A stretch of DNA of 64,000 nucleotides. Origin: Bacillota bacterium (GTDB lineage: Bacteria; Bacillota; Clostridia; Acetivibrionales; DSM-1351). Below are positions 8,113-17,974 of the stretch, piece after piece (the stretch's first letter is position 1; each line of letters starts with the position of its first letter). The notes beneath the pieces were generated by a model that saw only the letters and a list, made by a program, of their open reading frames with translations, ran no database searches and was not told the origin of the DNA. A program made the translations under genes and the position numbers. Where the stretch lies: assembly GCA_023398105.1 (NCBI GenBank), contig JAEWST010000078.1:1-64000 (forward strand), written 5' to 3'.

Positions 8113-10713
8113 ATGAAAAAAAGGCTATGCAAAAGAGTTTCATTTTTAGTAGCAATAGTAATGTTACTAACATGTGTATTCGGTTCATCAGCATTTGCTG
8201 TTGAGTACACAGGAAAATACTACAGTGTTGGTGAGTTGATTGAAGAAAACACATTTAGTGCAGGAAAGGGTCTTCCATGGCATGTTGTTGAATCAGATCA
8301 AGGAAAGGCTACTTTTGACATTTCAGGCGGTACTTATAACGTAACTATTAACAACAAAGGTGAAAACAGATGGGACGTTCAGTTACGTCATAGAGGACTT
8401 AAACTAGAAAGTGGACACAAATATACTGTTAAGTTCTCAGTTACATCAGAGAAGGCATGCCAGATTTATCCTAAAATAGGTGATCAAGGTGAGCCATATG
8501 AAGAGTATTGGAACTACAATAACAGAAGCTGGCAAAAGATTGATTTACAGGCTAATGTAAAGAAAACTGTTACAGAGACTTTCACAGCGAATACTACTAA
8601 GGATACAGTTGAATTTGCTTTCCATTTAGGTGGAGATTGTGTAACATCATCAACTCCTTATACATTAAAATTTGATGATATTTACGTATCAGATCCTCAA
8701 TTTATAGGATACAAAGAGATAAAACCAGAACCAACAAATGCAATTCGTGTAAATCAGTTAGGATATTTCCCTAACTTTGCTAAAGTTGCAACTTTAGTTT
8801 CAAGTTCAACAACTCCACAAAACTGGTCATTAAAGAATAGTGCTGGAACTGTTGTTACTTCAGGAAAAACAACTGTAAAGGGTGCCGATAAATCATCAGG
8901 TGATGATGTTCATATTATTGATTTCTCTTCATATAACGTAGAGGGAAAAGGTTATACATTAGTTGTAGGTTCTGATGCGAGTTTACCTTTTGATATCGCA
9001 ACAGATATGTATAGTGATATGAAATACAATGCTATAAAGTACTTCTATCATAGCAGAAGTGGTGTTCCTATAGAAATGCCATATGCAGACCGTCAAGATT
9101 TAACACGTCTTCCTGGACATCCAAATGATAATCTTAAACCAGACCCAGCAGAGGATTACAGCGCTAATTATTCTTTAGATATAACTGGTGGTTGGTATGA
9201 CGCTGGAGACCATGGCAAATATGTTGTTAATGGCGGTATTTCTACATGGACTGTAATGAATCAATATGAACGTGCAAAGATTCTAGGAGATACATCTATC
9301 GCTCCATATGCGGATGATACTATGAACATCCCTGAGAGCGGAAATGGGTTACCTGACATTCTTGATGAATCACGTTTCAACTTAAAAACTTTATTAAAAA
9401 TGCAAGTACCAGCTGGTAATACTTTAGCAGGTATGGTTCACCATAAAGCACATGATGAAAAATGGACAGCACTTGCTATTCGTCCTGATCAGGATGAACA
9501 ACCTCGTTGGTTAAAGCCACCAAGTACAGCAGCTACATTAAATCTTGCTGCTATAGCAGCACAGGGTTCACGTCTTTGGAAAGAATTTGATTCTTCTTTT
9601 GCTGCTACATGTTTGACAGCAGCAGAAACAGCATGGGATGCAGCAGTTAAGAATCCTAATATACTTGCTCGTATGGAGCAGGGTTCCGGTGGTGGAGCAT
9701 ACGGTGACGATTATGTTAAAGATGACTTCTACTGGGCAGCTTGTGAATTGTATGCTACTACTGGAAAAGCTAAATATTTAGATCATATGAAGGCTTCAAA
9801 GCATTACCTTGAAGAACCTAGTGCATTAACTGGTGGAGAGGCTCTTGGAGTTACAGGATGTTTTGACTGGGCTAATACAGCAGGTCTTGGAACAATTACA
9901 CTTGCACTTGTTCCAAATGGTTTGCCAGCTGCTGATGTTGCTACAGCTAAAGCAAATATAAAGAAAGCTGCAGATGATTTTATAGCTATATCTAATAAAC
10001 AGGGTTATGGAGCACCTATCGAAGAAAGCAGAGTTGCTGTAAACGGTGAAGAAATAATTGGTTACCCATGGGGTTCAAACTCATTTATTATTAACGAAGC
10101 AATTGTTATGGCTTATGCATATGAATTCAGTGATGATGCTAAGTATTTGAACGGAACAATAACAGCTATGGATTATATCATGGGACGTAACCCTAATGTT
10201 CAGAGTTATGTAACAGGTTATGGTGAAAACCCACTAGAAAATCCACATCACCGTTTCTGGTCATATCAAGCAGATAATTCTTTCCCAACAGCACCTCCAG
10301 GATGCTTATCAGGTGGACCTAACTCTGGATTACAAGATCCTTGGGTTAAAGGTTCAGGTTGGGCTGCAGGATCAAGACCACCACAAAAATGTTTCATGGA
10401 TCATATCGAATCATGGTCAACAAACGAAGTAACTATCAACTGGAACGCACCTTTAGCATGGGTATCAGCTTACCTTGATGAAAAAGGCGGAGATATAGGC
10501 GGAGACCAAGATCCTGATCCAGATACAACACTTGGTGATGTTAATGATGATGGAGATATTAATGCATTAGACTTTGCTGCTTTGAAACAGTATATGTTAA
10601 GCGGTAAAGATATTAACATGACGAATGCAGACGTTAACAAGGATGGCGATGTAAATGCTATTGACTTTGCAAAATTAAAGCAGTACTTATTAGGTAGTAT
10701 TGACACATTCTAG
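8113..10713 (+). CDS. cel9E: CBM4-Ig-GH9 cellulase with dockerin (Cel9E type)
   Basis: This 866-residue secreted GH9 cellulase has the CbhA/Cel9E layout: signal peptide (1-29), CBM4 (about 36-195), Ig-like CelD N-terminal module (about 205-300), GH9 (about 305-795) and dockerin (806-866). Catalytic residues are intact: GGWYDAGDHGKY places the two Asp at 363 and 366, the substrate-binding NPHHRFW is present, and the acid is Glu772 in WSTNEVTINWNAPLAW. Orthologues act as processive or cellobiose-releasing enzymes. AGGAGG precedes the ATG. This intact copy is the natural reference for the two altered paralogues at 23768 and 26464. Confidence 0.94.
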   Translation: MKKRLCKRVSFLVAIVMLLTCVFGSSAFAVEYTGKYYSVGELIEENTFSAGKGLPWHVVESDQGKATFDISGGTYNVTINNKGENRWDVQLRHRGLKLESGHKYTVKFSVTSEKACQIYPKIGDQGEPYEEYWNYNNRSWQKIDLQANVKKTVTETFTANTTKDTVEFAFHLGGDCVTSSTPYTLKFDDIYVSDPQFIGYKEIKPEPTNAIRVNQLGYFPNFAKVATLVSSSTTPQNWSLKNSAGTVVTSGKTTVKGADKSSGDDVHIIDFSSYNVEGKGYTLVVGSDASLPFDIATDMYSDMKYNAIKYFYHSRSGVPIEMPYADRQDLTRLPGHPNDNLKPDPAEDYSANYSLDITGGWYDAGDHGKYVVNGGISTWTVMNQYERAKILGDTSIAPYADDTMNIPESGNGLPDILDESRFNLKTLLKMQVPAGNTLAGMVHHKAHDEKWTALAIRPDQDEQPRWLKPPSTAATLNLAAIAAQGSRLWKEFDSSFAATCLTAAETAWDAAVKNPNILARMEQGSGGGAYGDDYVKDDFYWAACELYATTGKAKYLDHMKASKHYLEEPSALTGGEALGVTGCFDWANTAGLGTITLALVPNGLPAADVATAKANIKKAADDFIAISNKQGYGAPIEESRVAVNGEEIIGYPWGSNSFIINEAIVMAYAYEFSDDAKYLNGTITAMDYIMGRNPNVQSYVTGYGENPLENPHHRFWSYQADNSFPTAPPGCLSGGPNSGLQDPWVKGSGWAAGSRPPQKCFMDHIESWSTNEVTINWNAPLAWVSAYLDEKGGDIGGDQDPDPDTTLGDVNDDGDINALDFAALKQYMLSGKDINMTNADVNKDGDVNAIDFAKLKQYLLGSIDTF

Positions 10714-10730
10714 TTTTTACTAGGATTATA

Positions 10731-10776
10731 AGATGGAACTATAGAAATGCGTTAAGCATTTCTATAGTTCCTATCT
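10731..10776 (+). other. Very stable stem-loop after Cel9E-type gene
   Basis: A perfect 16-bp stem (10735-10750 with 10756-10771) has a 5-nt loop. Four more pairs (AGAT/ATCT) continue past a bulged T. No U-tract follows. This is the strongest intergenic hairpin in the cluster and a good candidate 3'-end protector for the upstream mRNA segment. Confidence 0.8.
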
Positions 10777-10930
10777 ATATGAAATTGGAAGCATTGTGGT
10801 TTGTTTTTAAGCAGTTCCCCATTGATTTATATAATAAAGTGGTGAAATATCGTCTGAAGAATTCTGCTGAAAGAATGTCAGGTTTAAGCTTATTTTAGAT
10901 AACCTCCCACATTTATTAAAAGGGAATAAA

Positions 10931-11023
10931 ATTTCGCATTTTTCAAGCTGACTTATAATTCGTCAGTTTCAATTAGAGACACAAATTGTAATTAATGAAC
11001 ACCATTTCGCTTTTTTTCAAGCT
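10931..11023 (+). repeat. Imperfect direct repeat pair in the 700-bp spacer before orfX
   Basis: ATTTCGCATTTTTCAAGCT (10931-10949) recurs almost unchanged at 11004-11023, 73 bp downstream. The spacer 10714-11412 contains no open gene that I can support. It may hold the leader or promoter of orfX, but I see no clear -35/-10 pair. Confidence 0.5.
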
Positions 11024-11412
11024 ATTCTCCAATACAAAAGGAAAAATACGAGCATAAAATAAGATTGCCTAAAAATATTACTTGAGAAATTGGCAATTTA
11101 GTTTCTAAATAATAATACAAATCATAAATTTTGGTGTTAATTGGCTAACTATCAATACGCCAGATGCTTTTAAAATATTAAGTCATTATCTAAGTTTGTA
11201 TAATAACGAAGTATTATCTTATATTAAAGAACTGGTTCTAGTTAACAAAGGACTATGAGATAGAAATTTAATATATAGGATTATTTAAGTAGGGAGAATA
11301 CTAGTTTTATAATTTCATATAAAATATGTAGTTGCATCAGAAGGATTAAAGAGGTTAGTTAACCAAAATTCTTTTCTGTTAAATAAAAATCATCAAATGA
11401 GGAGATAAGGAC

Positions 11413-12096
11413 ATGAAAAAAACTATATTAATCGTATCAATTATTATTGTTTGTGGATTAGCAGTATTTGGAATAGTAAAACTTACATCTAAATCTGATA
11501 ATTCATCAGCATCTAATAAGACCGCAGCAACAATTACTACAGAGACATCTTCAGCTACAAATGCAACTGATAATAAAGCGGTATCTACTACAGATACGAA
11601 AGACACAAATGATGCATCAAAAAGCAGCACAGAGGCTACTGAAGAAAGTACAAAAAAAGAACCAGCTAAGGGTGATACAGTAGTAACTATTGGCTCAGCT
11701 AGTGCTTCAGCAGAAGAAACTGTAATAATCCCTGTAAATATAGATAAGGTACCAAAAGCTGGTATAGGAAGCTGTAATTTTAATATTAAATATGATAATA
11801 ATGTACTTGAGGTAGTTGAAGTATTGTCAGGTGATATTACAGAAAATATTGACTCGACTTTAGAATATTCAGTTATTGAAACAACAGGTATGATTAGTTA
11901 CTTATTTACAAGTAGTAGTAATGGTAAGGATGCAATAGCTAAGCCTGGTGTAATTACAAATATTAAGTTCAAGGTTAAAAAGGATGCACAAAAAGGTGTA
12001 ACTACAATAACAAATGGTACAGCAGGTGCATTTGGTGATAATTCCTTAAATAAAATTACTGCTGGATTTAATACTGGCGAAATAAATGTAAAATAA
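11413..12096 (+). CDS. orfX: Membrane-anchored single-cohesin protein (OrfX type)
   Basis: This 227-residue protein has an N-terminal hydrophobic segment (about residues 4-24, TILIVSIIIVCGLAVFGIV) that lacks a clear cleavage site and should act as a membrane anchor. A Ser/Thr/Ala-rich spacer (about 30-85) leads to one type I cohesin (about 88-227, with GDTVVTIGSA and GAFGDNSLNKI). The cohesin is divergent, reading ISYLFTSSSNG where the scaffoldins have SFLFLDNTIG. In C. cellulolyticum OrfXp has this layout and sits at the same place between cel9E and cel9H. Its likely role is to hold dockerin-bearing enzymes at the cell surface, possibly as a transfer station to the scaffoldin; that role is inferred. 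Confidence 0.92.
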   Translation: MKKTILIVSIIIVCGLAVFGIVKLTSKSDNSSASNKTAATITTETSSATNATDNKAVSTTDTKDTNDASKSSTEATEESTKKEPAKGDTVVTIGSASASAEETVIIPVNIDKVPKAGIGSCNFNIKYDNNVLEVVEVLSGDITENIDSTLEYSVIETTGMISYLFTSSSNGKDAIAKPGVITNIKFKVKKDAQKGVTTITNGTAGAFGDNSLNKITAGFNTGEINVK

Positions 12097-12167
12097 GTAA
12101 TTTCTTATATTAATAATGATTTTAATATAGTTTAAAAAAGTATAATTAAAGGAGGGTGTACTGAAAA

Positions 12168-15065
12168 ATGGCTAAAGTAAAAAAAGGTAAAATCTATGCC
12201 CTTATCCTTGTAGCAACAATGATAATAACTCAATTTGGAACGCAATCTGCAACTTCAGCAGCTACTTCATATAACTACGGAGAAGCTTTACAGAAATCAA
12301 TCTTATTTTATGAGGCTCAACGTTCTGGTGCAATATCAACATCAGATATTCCAACAAGACTCACATGGCGTGGGGATTCTCAGTTAACTGATGGTAAAAA
12401 AGAAGGTATAGACTTAACTGGTGGATGGGTTGATGCAGGGGATAATATCAAGTTTAATATAACTTGTGCTTATACTGCCAGCTTACTTGCTTTTGGGGCA
12501 ATAGAATATAAAGATGCATACGTAAAAAGCGGGCAAATGAAATGGCTTCAGAACCAGCTAAGGTGGGTAAATGATTATTTTATTAAGTGCCATACTAGTG
12601 AAAATGTTTTTTGGGCACAGGTTGGTATGACTGCTATGGATCATAATAACTGGATGCCAATAGAAGTTACACATATTACGAATGACAGAACTGCAATAAA
12701 GCTGGATAAACAAAATCCTGGAACAGAAGTAGCAATGGGAACTGCCGCTGCTATGGCTGCAGCTTCTATAGTTTTCCGTGATTCAGATCCTGATTATTCA
12801 AACAATCTTTTGACTCATGCAAAACAGCTATATGAATTTGGTGATACATACAGAGGCAAGTTCTCGGATGTTATCAAAAAGACTGATCCACAGGGAGCAG
12901 CAGCATACACCTCTCATAGTGGTTATAATGATGAATTGGTTTGGGGTTCCATATGGCTCTATAAAGGAATGGAAGCTCAGAAATCTGGAAGCGGTGCAAG
13001 TTATTTAGATAAGGCAAAAGAGTATTATAACGGAATTGGTAAGGAAGCAAATCAATCGGTACATAAATATAAATGGGCACATTGCTGGGATGATCAATCC
13101 TTTGGTTGCTACGTACTGATGTCTCAAATAAACCCAACTAATGCAGAATATTCACAGGATACTGAACGCTGGTTAAATTGGTGGACAGTTGGTGGCACGG
13201 AGCATAATGCTGATGGAACAAAAATATCTTATACTCCTGGAGGACACGCAAAACTTGATAGTTGGGGTTCATTCAGATATGTATCTACTACAGCATTATT
13301 TGCATTTTCTTATTCCGATAAATTAGCGGATGCTACTAAAAAAGCCCGTTATCATGACTTCGCTGTGAAGCAAATAAATTATATACTAGGAGATAATCCA
13401 CGAAAAGCAAGCTATATGGTTGGTTTTGGAGAGAATTATCCTCAGCACCCACATCATCGTACTGCACACAGCTCATGGGGACAAACAATGGATGTTCCTT
13501 CAGAACATCGTCATATACTATACGGAGCTCTTGTTGGCAGTCCAACTGCTACAGATGGCTTTAATGATGTTGTTAGCGATTTTGTAAGTAATGAAGTTGC
13601 TATAGATTATAATGCAGGTATAACAGGGGCTCTTGCAAGGATGTATGATGAATTTGGCGGAAAGCCTCTTCCAGACAGTAGCTTCCCGTTGCCAGATAAA
13701 CCTTATAGTGAAAAGGATGAATTTCCAGTATTCGCAAAAACTTATTTTGAGGGCTCATCAGGAACTCAATTTTCATTGACACTTGAGAACCGTTCTGCAT
13801 GGCCATCTCGTTCAATAAATAATTTAAAGTTACGCTATTTCTTTACACTAGATGCAAATGATATTAGTGATATAAGTATAAAGTCAGCTAAATGGTCTAA
13901 AGTTACTGGTCCGACTGTATGGGATGAGGCAAATAAAGTATATTATTATACAATTGACTTTACAGGAGAAGAGATTTATCCAGGATATAGTTGGGAGACT
14001 GGAGGTCCTGAAGTAGATTTCACTGTAAGCTCAGCATCTAATCAATGGGATGTAACTAATGACTGGTCATACAAGAATTGGGATAAGACTTATGTAAGCG
14101 GAACTAGAAGCTATGCTCCTAATTTTGTGGTATATGAAGGTGATAATTTTAAAAGACTTGCTGGAAATGAACCTACAGGGGGAACTTCGGTAACACAAAC
14201 AATATTAACATCTGTATATCCTGATGGCAAAGACTATTTTGATATTACAAATACAAATGCCGTTGCTAAAGTTAGGCTCACTGATGCTTCAGGTAAGGCT
14301 CTTGTAGGCAAAACAGTTAAGTGGAGTCAAGAGGATTCTGAAGGATTTAGCGTTACACCTTTAACATCTATTACTGATTCAAATGGATTTGCCATAACGA
14401 ATTTGTATCCAATGGTACCTGTAAGTACAGATAATTGGGTACAACCTGTAGATTGTTATATAACTGCAAGCTTTGAGGGAGATACTCAGTACGAGTCATC
14501 AACATGCAAATGCCGTGTTTACAGTGATGGAACTAGTAAGTTAAAAACAATATTAACACCTGTATATCCTGATGGCAAAGACTATTTTGATATTTCGCAG
14601 GCATATTGTGAAGCAAAATTCAAGCTTACAGATGCAGATGGTAAACCGCTTGATGGTATGCAAATACAGTGGTCTTCAAAAGATGGGTCTGGTTTTGGTA
14701 TTAATATGAGATCTTCTAATACTGATTCTGAAGGTATTGCAACAGCAGACTTAATGATTCCTTTACCAGATACGATGCTTAGATATGAGGTTAAGATAGA
14801 TAGCTATATTACTGCAAACTATGCTGGTGATTATAGGTTGCAGGCAGCATCGTCTGATGGCAGAGTTAAGGGTGAATTTAGTACTGGTTTTGACCTTGGA
14901 GATGTTAATACTGATAACAGTGTTGATGCTATAGACTTTGCTCTCTTAAAGAAATATTTATTGGATAACAGTGTTGAAATAAGATACATGCTGGCAGATA
15001 TGAATCTTGATGGTAATATAGATTCCATTGACTATGCTTTATTGAAAAAGAAGCTTTTGAACTAA
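12168..15065 (+). CDS. cel9H: GH9-CBM3c endoglucanase with two Ig-like modules and dockerin (Cel9H type)
   Basis: This is a 965-residue secreted GH9 enzyme. Domains are a signal peptide (1-32), GH9 (about 35-505), CBM3c (about 515-660), two tandem Ig/Big-like modules each opening with a VYPDGKDYFDI segment (about 675-790 and 790-905), and a dockerin (908-965). The catalytic Asp pair is in GGWVDAGDNIKFN, where Asn replaces the usual His of DAGDH. The acid Glu is in VSNEVAIDYNAG, and HPHHRTAHSSW is present. GGAGGG lies 11 nt before the ATG. The Ig pair probably acts as a spacer. It is named by position after orfX and by layout; the two extra modules make it longer than a plain GH9-CBM3c-dockerin enzyme. 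Confidence 0.9.
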   Translation: MAKVKKGKIYALILVATMIITQFGTQSATSAATSYNYGEALQKSILFYEAQRSGAISTSDIPTRLTWRGDSQLTDGKKEGIDLTGGWVDAGDNIKFNITCAYTASLLAFGAIEYKDAYVKSGQMKWLQNQLRWVNDYFIKCHTSENVFWAQVGMTAMDHNNWMPIEVTHITNDRTAIKLDKQNPGTEVAMGTAAAMAAASIVFRDSDPDYSNNLLTHAKQLYEFGDTYRGKFSDVIKKTDPQGAAAYTSHSGYNDELVWGSIWLYKGMEAQKSGSGASYLDKAKEYYNGIGKEANQSVHKYKWAHCWDDQSFGCYVLMSQINPTNAEYSQDTERWLNWWTVGGTEHNADGTKISYTPGGHAKLDSWGSFRYVSTTALFAFSYSDKLADATKKARYHDFAVKQINYILGDNPRKASYMVGFGENYPQHPHHRTAHSSWGQTMDVPSEHRHILYGALVGSPTATDGFNDVVSDFVSNEVAIDYNAGITGALARMYDEFGGKPLPDSSFPLPDKPYSEKDEFPVFAKTYFEGSSGTQFSLTLENRSAWPSRSINNLKLRYFFTLDANDISDISIKSAKWSKVTGPTVWDEANKVYYYTIDFTGEEIYPGYSWETGGPEVDFTVSSASNQWDVTNDWSYKNWDKTYVSGTRSYAPNFVVYEGDNFKRLAGNEPTGGTSVTQTILTSVYPDGKDYFDITNTNAVAKVRLTDASGKALVGKTVKWSQEDSEGFSVTPLTSITDSNGFAITNLYPMVPVSTDNWVQPVDCYITASFEGDTQYESSTCKCRVYSDGTSKLKTILTPVYPDGKDYFDISQAYCEAKFKLTDADGKPLDGMQIQWSSKDGSGFGINMRSSNTDSEGIATADLMIPLPDTMLRYEVKIDSYITANYAGDYRLQAASSDGRVKGEFSTGFDLGDVNTDNSVDAIDFALLKKYLLDNSVEIRYMLADMNLDGNIDSIDYALLKKKLLN

Positions 15066-15134
15066 ACCTTATTTAGTCTTGATTAAAAATTTTTATTCAG
15101 CAATATGAGAAACGGATTTTAAAAAGAAATAGGT

Positions 15135-15167
15135 GTACCTACTAATAGGCTAACGTGTAGTAGGTAC
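15135..15167 (+). other. Intergenic stem-loop before Cel9J-type gene
   Basis: GTACCTACTA (15135-15144) and its exact complement (15158-15167) form a 10-bp stem with a 13-nt loop and no U-tract. It lies in the 142-bp space between two GH9 genes and belongs to the same class as the other cluster hairpins. Confidence 0.7.
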
Positions 15168-15207
15168 TACTACTTCTATAAAAAGTAAAGAAAAAGGAGG
15201 AATTATT

Positions 15208-17511
15208 TTGAAAATAAAAAGATATATCGGAAAAACGATAGCTTTTGTAACCGCAGTATCTGTTATTTCAACATTGTTTGCTGGTATCAATGTTGATACA
15301 GCAAATGCAGCTTCAACAGGAACTCCATATATTAATTATGCAGAAGCACTTCAAAAATCAATGTACTTCTATGATGCAAACAAGTGTGGACCTGGAATAT
15401 CAGGAGGAAAGCTTGAATGGAGAGGTGATTGTCACGTAGAGGACGCTGAATTACCACTTACTCCTATGACTGCTAAAAAAACTGGAACAAATATGTCACA
15501 GGAGTTTATAGACAAGAATAAAAAGTTCTTGGATCCTGATGGAAACGGAACTTTGGATTTACGTGGCGGCTACCATGATGCAGGAGACCATGTAAAATTT
15601 GGATTGCCACAGACTTATGCAATATCTACATTGGGATGGGGTTTTTATGAATTCAGAGAATCCTACCAAAAGATTAAGGAAGAGGATCACATGATAGATC
15701 TTCTTAAATGGGGAAATGATTATTTACTGCGTTCAACATTTCTAGATGACAAAGACGAAGTGGTAGCATTTTGTTATCAAGTAGGTGAAGGAAATGAGGA
15801 TCACAACTGGTGGCAGCCACCAGAGTTAAATGTAAAAGATTTAGTTCCACGTCCAGCTTACTTTGCTACTACAGAAGAACCTGCCAGCGACCAATGTGCA
15901 GGTGCTGTAGCTTCAATGACTATTCATTACTTGAATTTTAAAGATACTGAACCAGAATATGCTGAGCCTTTCCTTACTGCGGCAAAAGCTCTTTACAAAT
16001 TTGCTGTTGAAAATCGTGGATTAGGTTATTCTGGCGGTTTCTATGGTTCAAGCTTTGATGATGATGAGCTATCTTGGGCAGCAGTATGGCTAAACATTGC
16101 TACTGGGGAACAGTCATATATTGATGACATAATCTCTACTAGTGATGAGGGTGTTTATACTGGATATATGGGAAGAATTATCAAGAATACACAGAATACC
16201 TGGCAGAATATTTGGGTACATTGCTGGGATACAGTATGGGGAGGAGTTTTTGCTAAACTAGCCCCTATTACAAATACTGAGAGAGACTGGTATTTATTCA
16301 GATGGAATCTTGAGTATTGGTCGGGAATAGAGCATGCTAATAAAACTGATACAACTTTCTTAGCAAAGACACCTGCTGGTTTCAGTATGCTCAATAATTA
16401 TGGCTCTGCTCGCTACAATTCAGCAGCACAGCTATGTGCAGTTGTATATACAAAGTATACTGATAATATGGATGTTACTAATTGGGCGAAAACGCAGATG
16501 GATTATATCTTAGGAGATAATCCATTAGGCAGAAGCTATGAGGTTGGATATTCTGATGATTATGCATTACATCCTCACCACCGTGCAGCACATGGGTCAA
16601 AAACTCTTAACATGGATGTTCCAGAACAGCATAGACATACACTTTGGGGAGCATTGGTTGGCGGACCTGATGGAGCTGATGAACATAACGATGAAACTAC
16701 AGACTATATTTCCAATGAGGTTGCAGTTGACTATAACGCAGCGTTTGTAGGTGCATTAGCAGGGATGTATAAATACTTTGGTGAAGGTATGGAGCCTGTT
16801 GAAAACTTCCCTCCAAAAGAGCCTGCAGAGGATGAATTCTATACAGAGGCAAAGTTAGAACAAGAGAATAAAGAAAGAACTCAAATAACAGTAAATATTC
16901 ATAACGAAACTTCAAAACCGCCTCAATTTGTAGATGGACTATCCTTCAAATATTTCTTTGATATTTCAGAGCTTGTTGCAGCAGGTCAAACAATTGAGGA
17001 TGTTCGTGTAGATGTTATGTACGATGAAGCAAAAGCAAATGAGAGCAAGCCAGTAGCTGTTAAAGGTCCATTTATGTGGGATGCAGAGAAAAATATTGCG
17101 TACTTTGAAGCTGACTGGTCTGGAAATGCATTCTACGGTGACAGAGAGTATCACTTTGGGTTAGTTGCTAATCTAGACAAGGAATGGAAGCCACACTGGG
17201 ATCCAACAAATGACTGGAGTAGGGAAGGTATTAGTAAAGAATATTCATTAACTAAAAAAATTACTGTTTACAGAGATGGTAAATTAGTTTATGGAGAAGA
17301 GCCTCCTAAAGGTGACCCTGAAGACCCTGAAAAACTTTTAGGTGATATAAACGGAGATAAAAACATTGATGCTATAGACTTTGCGGCAATGAAGAAGTAT
17401 TTGCTGGATACATCTTTAAGTATAGACATTGAAGTAGCTGATATGAATAAAGATGGAGAAGTAAATGTCCTAGACTTAGTTGCAATAAAGAAAATATTGC
17501 TCGAAGGCTAA
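15208..17511 (+). CDS. cel9J: GH9-CBM3c endoglucanase with dockerin (Cel9J type)
   Basis: This 767-residue secreted GH9 enzyme starts at a TTG, fixed by AAGGAGG 8 nt upstream. A signal peptide (1-34) is followed by GH9 (about 40-535), which has an insertion between the N-terminal strand and the catalytic loop, GGYHDAGDHVKFGL with both Asp, HPHHRAAHGSK, and the acid Glu in SNEVAVDYNAA. CBM3c spans about 545-695. The dockerin (711-767) has an Ala-Ile pair in repeat 1 but Val-Leu (NVLDLV) in repeat 2, an unusual recognition pair. It probably acts on cellulose as an endo or processive endo enzyme; the symbol is by orthology with C. cellulolyticum Cel9J. Confidence 0.91.
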   Translation: MKIKRYIGKTIAFVTAVSVISTLFAGINVDTANAASTGTPYINYAEALQKSMYFYDANKCGPGISGGKLEWRGDCHVEDAELPLTPMTAKKTGTNMSQEFIDKNKKFLDPDGNGTLDLRGGYHDAGDHVKFGLPQTYAISTLGWGFYEFRESYQKIKEEDHMIDLLKWGNDYLLRSTFLDDKDEVVAFCYQVGEGNEDHNWWQPPELNVKDLVPRPAYFATTEEPASDQCAGAVASMTIHYLNFKDTEPEYAEPFLTAAKALYKFAVENRGLGYSGGFYGSSFDDDELSWAAVWLNIATGEQSYIDDIISTSDEGVYTGYMGRIIKNTQNTWQNIWVHCWDTVWGGVFAKLAPITNTERDWYLFRWNLEYWSGIEHANKTDTTFLAKTPAGFSMLNNYGSARYNSAAQLCAVVYTKYTDNMDVTNWAKTQMDYILGDNPLGRSYEVGYSDDYALHPHHRAAHGSKTLNMDVPEQHRHTLWGALVGGPDGADEHNDETTDYISNEVAVDYNAAFVGALAGMYKYFGEGMEPVENFPPKEPAEDEFYTEAKLEQENKERTQITVNIHNETSKPPQFVDGLSFKYFFDISELVAAGQTIEDVRVDVMYDEAKANESKPVAVKGPFMWDAEKNIAYFEADWSGNAFYGDREYHFGLVANLDKEWKPHWDPTNDWSREGISKEYSLTKKITVYRDGKLVYGEEPPKGDPEDPEKLLGDINGDKNIDAIDFAAMKKYLLDTSLSIDIEVADMNKDGEVNVLDLVAIKKILLEG

Positions 17512-17743
17512 AGCTCTAATTAAAAGCCATTTGCATGTATTGGATATATTTGAAAAGTTGGCTATTTGGATTATATGCTTTTGACATGAACGGAATGCTA
17601 CATTTGTTTTGAAGCCGAACCATCAAAATGATTATTTCAGCATTTGCAATTTAAAATTTTAGGTTTGGGAGAATTTTCAAAAGAAACATAGAAATGTAGC
17701 AAGGTTAGAGTGTTCTTAGTTGTTAATATACCAGTATGAGCAG

Positions 17744-17793
17744 ATTTCTAAGATTCAATGAGATTTATATAACTTCATATGAATCTTAGAAAT
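17744..17793 (+). terminator. Stem-loop with U-rich tail after Cel9J-type gene
   Basis: ATTTCTAAGATTCA (17744-17757) pairs with its full complement at 17780-17793 (14 bp, 22-nt loop). It is followed by TGCTTTCTTTT, more U-rich than the tails of other cluster hairpins, so partial termination is plausible here. This would divide the cluster into transcription blocks; the spacer 17512-17974 otherwise holds no gene. Confidence 0.6.
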
Positions 17794-17858
17794 TGCTTTC
17801 TTTTGGAAGTGATAATAATTGAATTATATGGTAATAAGTAATTAAATTCCCAGATATA

Positions 17859-17927
17859 TTGACAACGTAAGTTTAACTACGTCCTGTCGCCGCATCTGCG
17901 GCTATTTAAAATGTGATACCACATTTT
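17859..17927 (+). promoter_or_regulatory. Structured leader upstream of Cel9M-type gene
   Basis: A TTGACA hexamer (17859-17864) is followed by three consecutive small inverted repeats: ACGTA/TACGT (17865-17882), GCCGC-ATCT-GCGGC (17889-17902) and AAAATGTG/CACATTTT (17908-17927). No good -10 box lies at 17 bp. The GC-rich middle hairpin stands out in AT-rich DNA. This could be a structured 5' leader or operator; function is unknown. Confidence 0.4.
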
Positions 17928-17974
17928 TAAATGCAAATTAGTATAAGAAAAAATTATAAGGGGTTGACTGCAAC

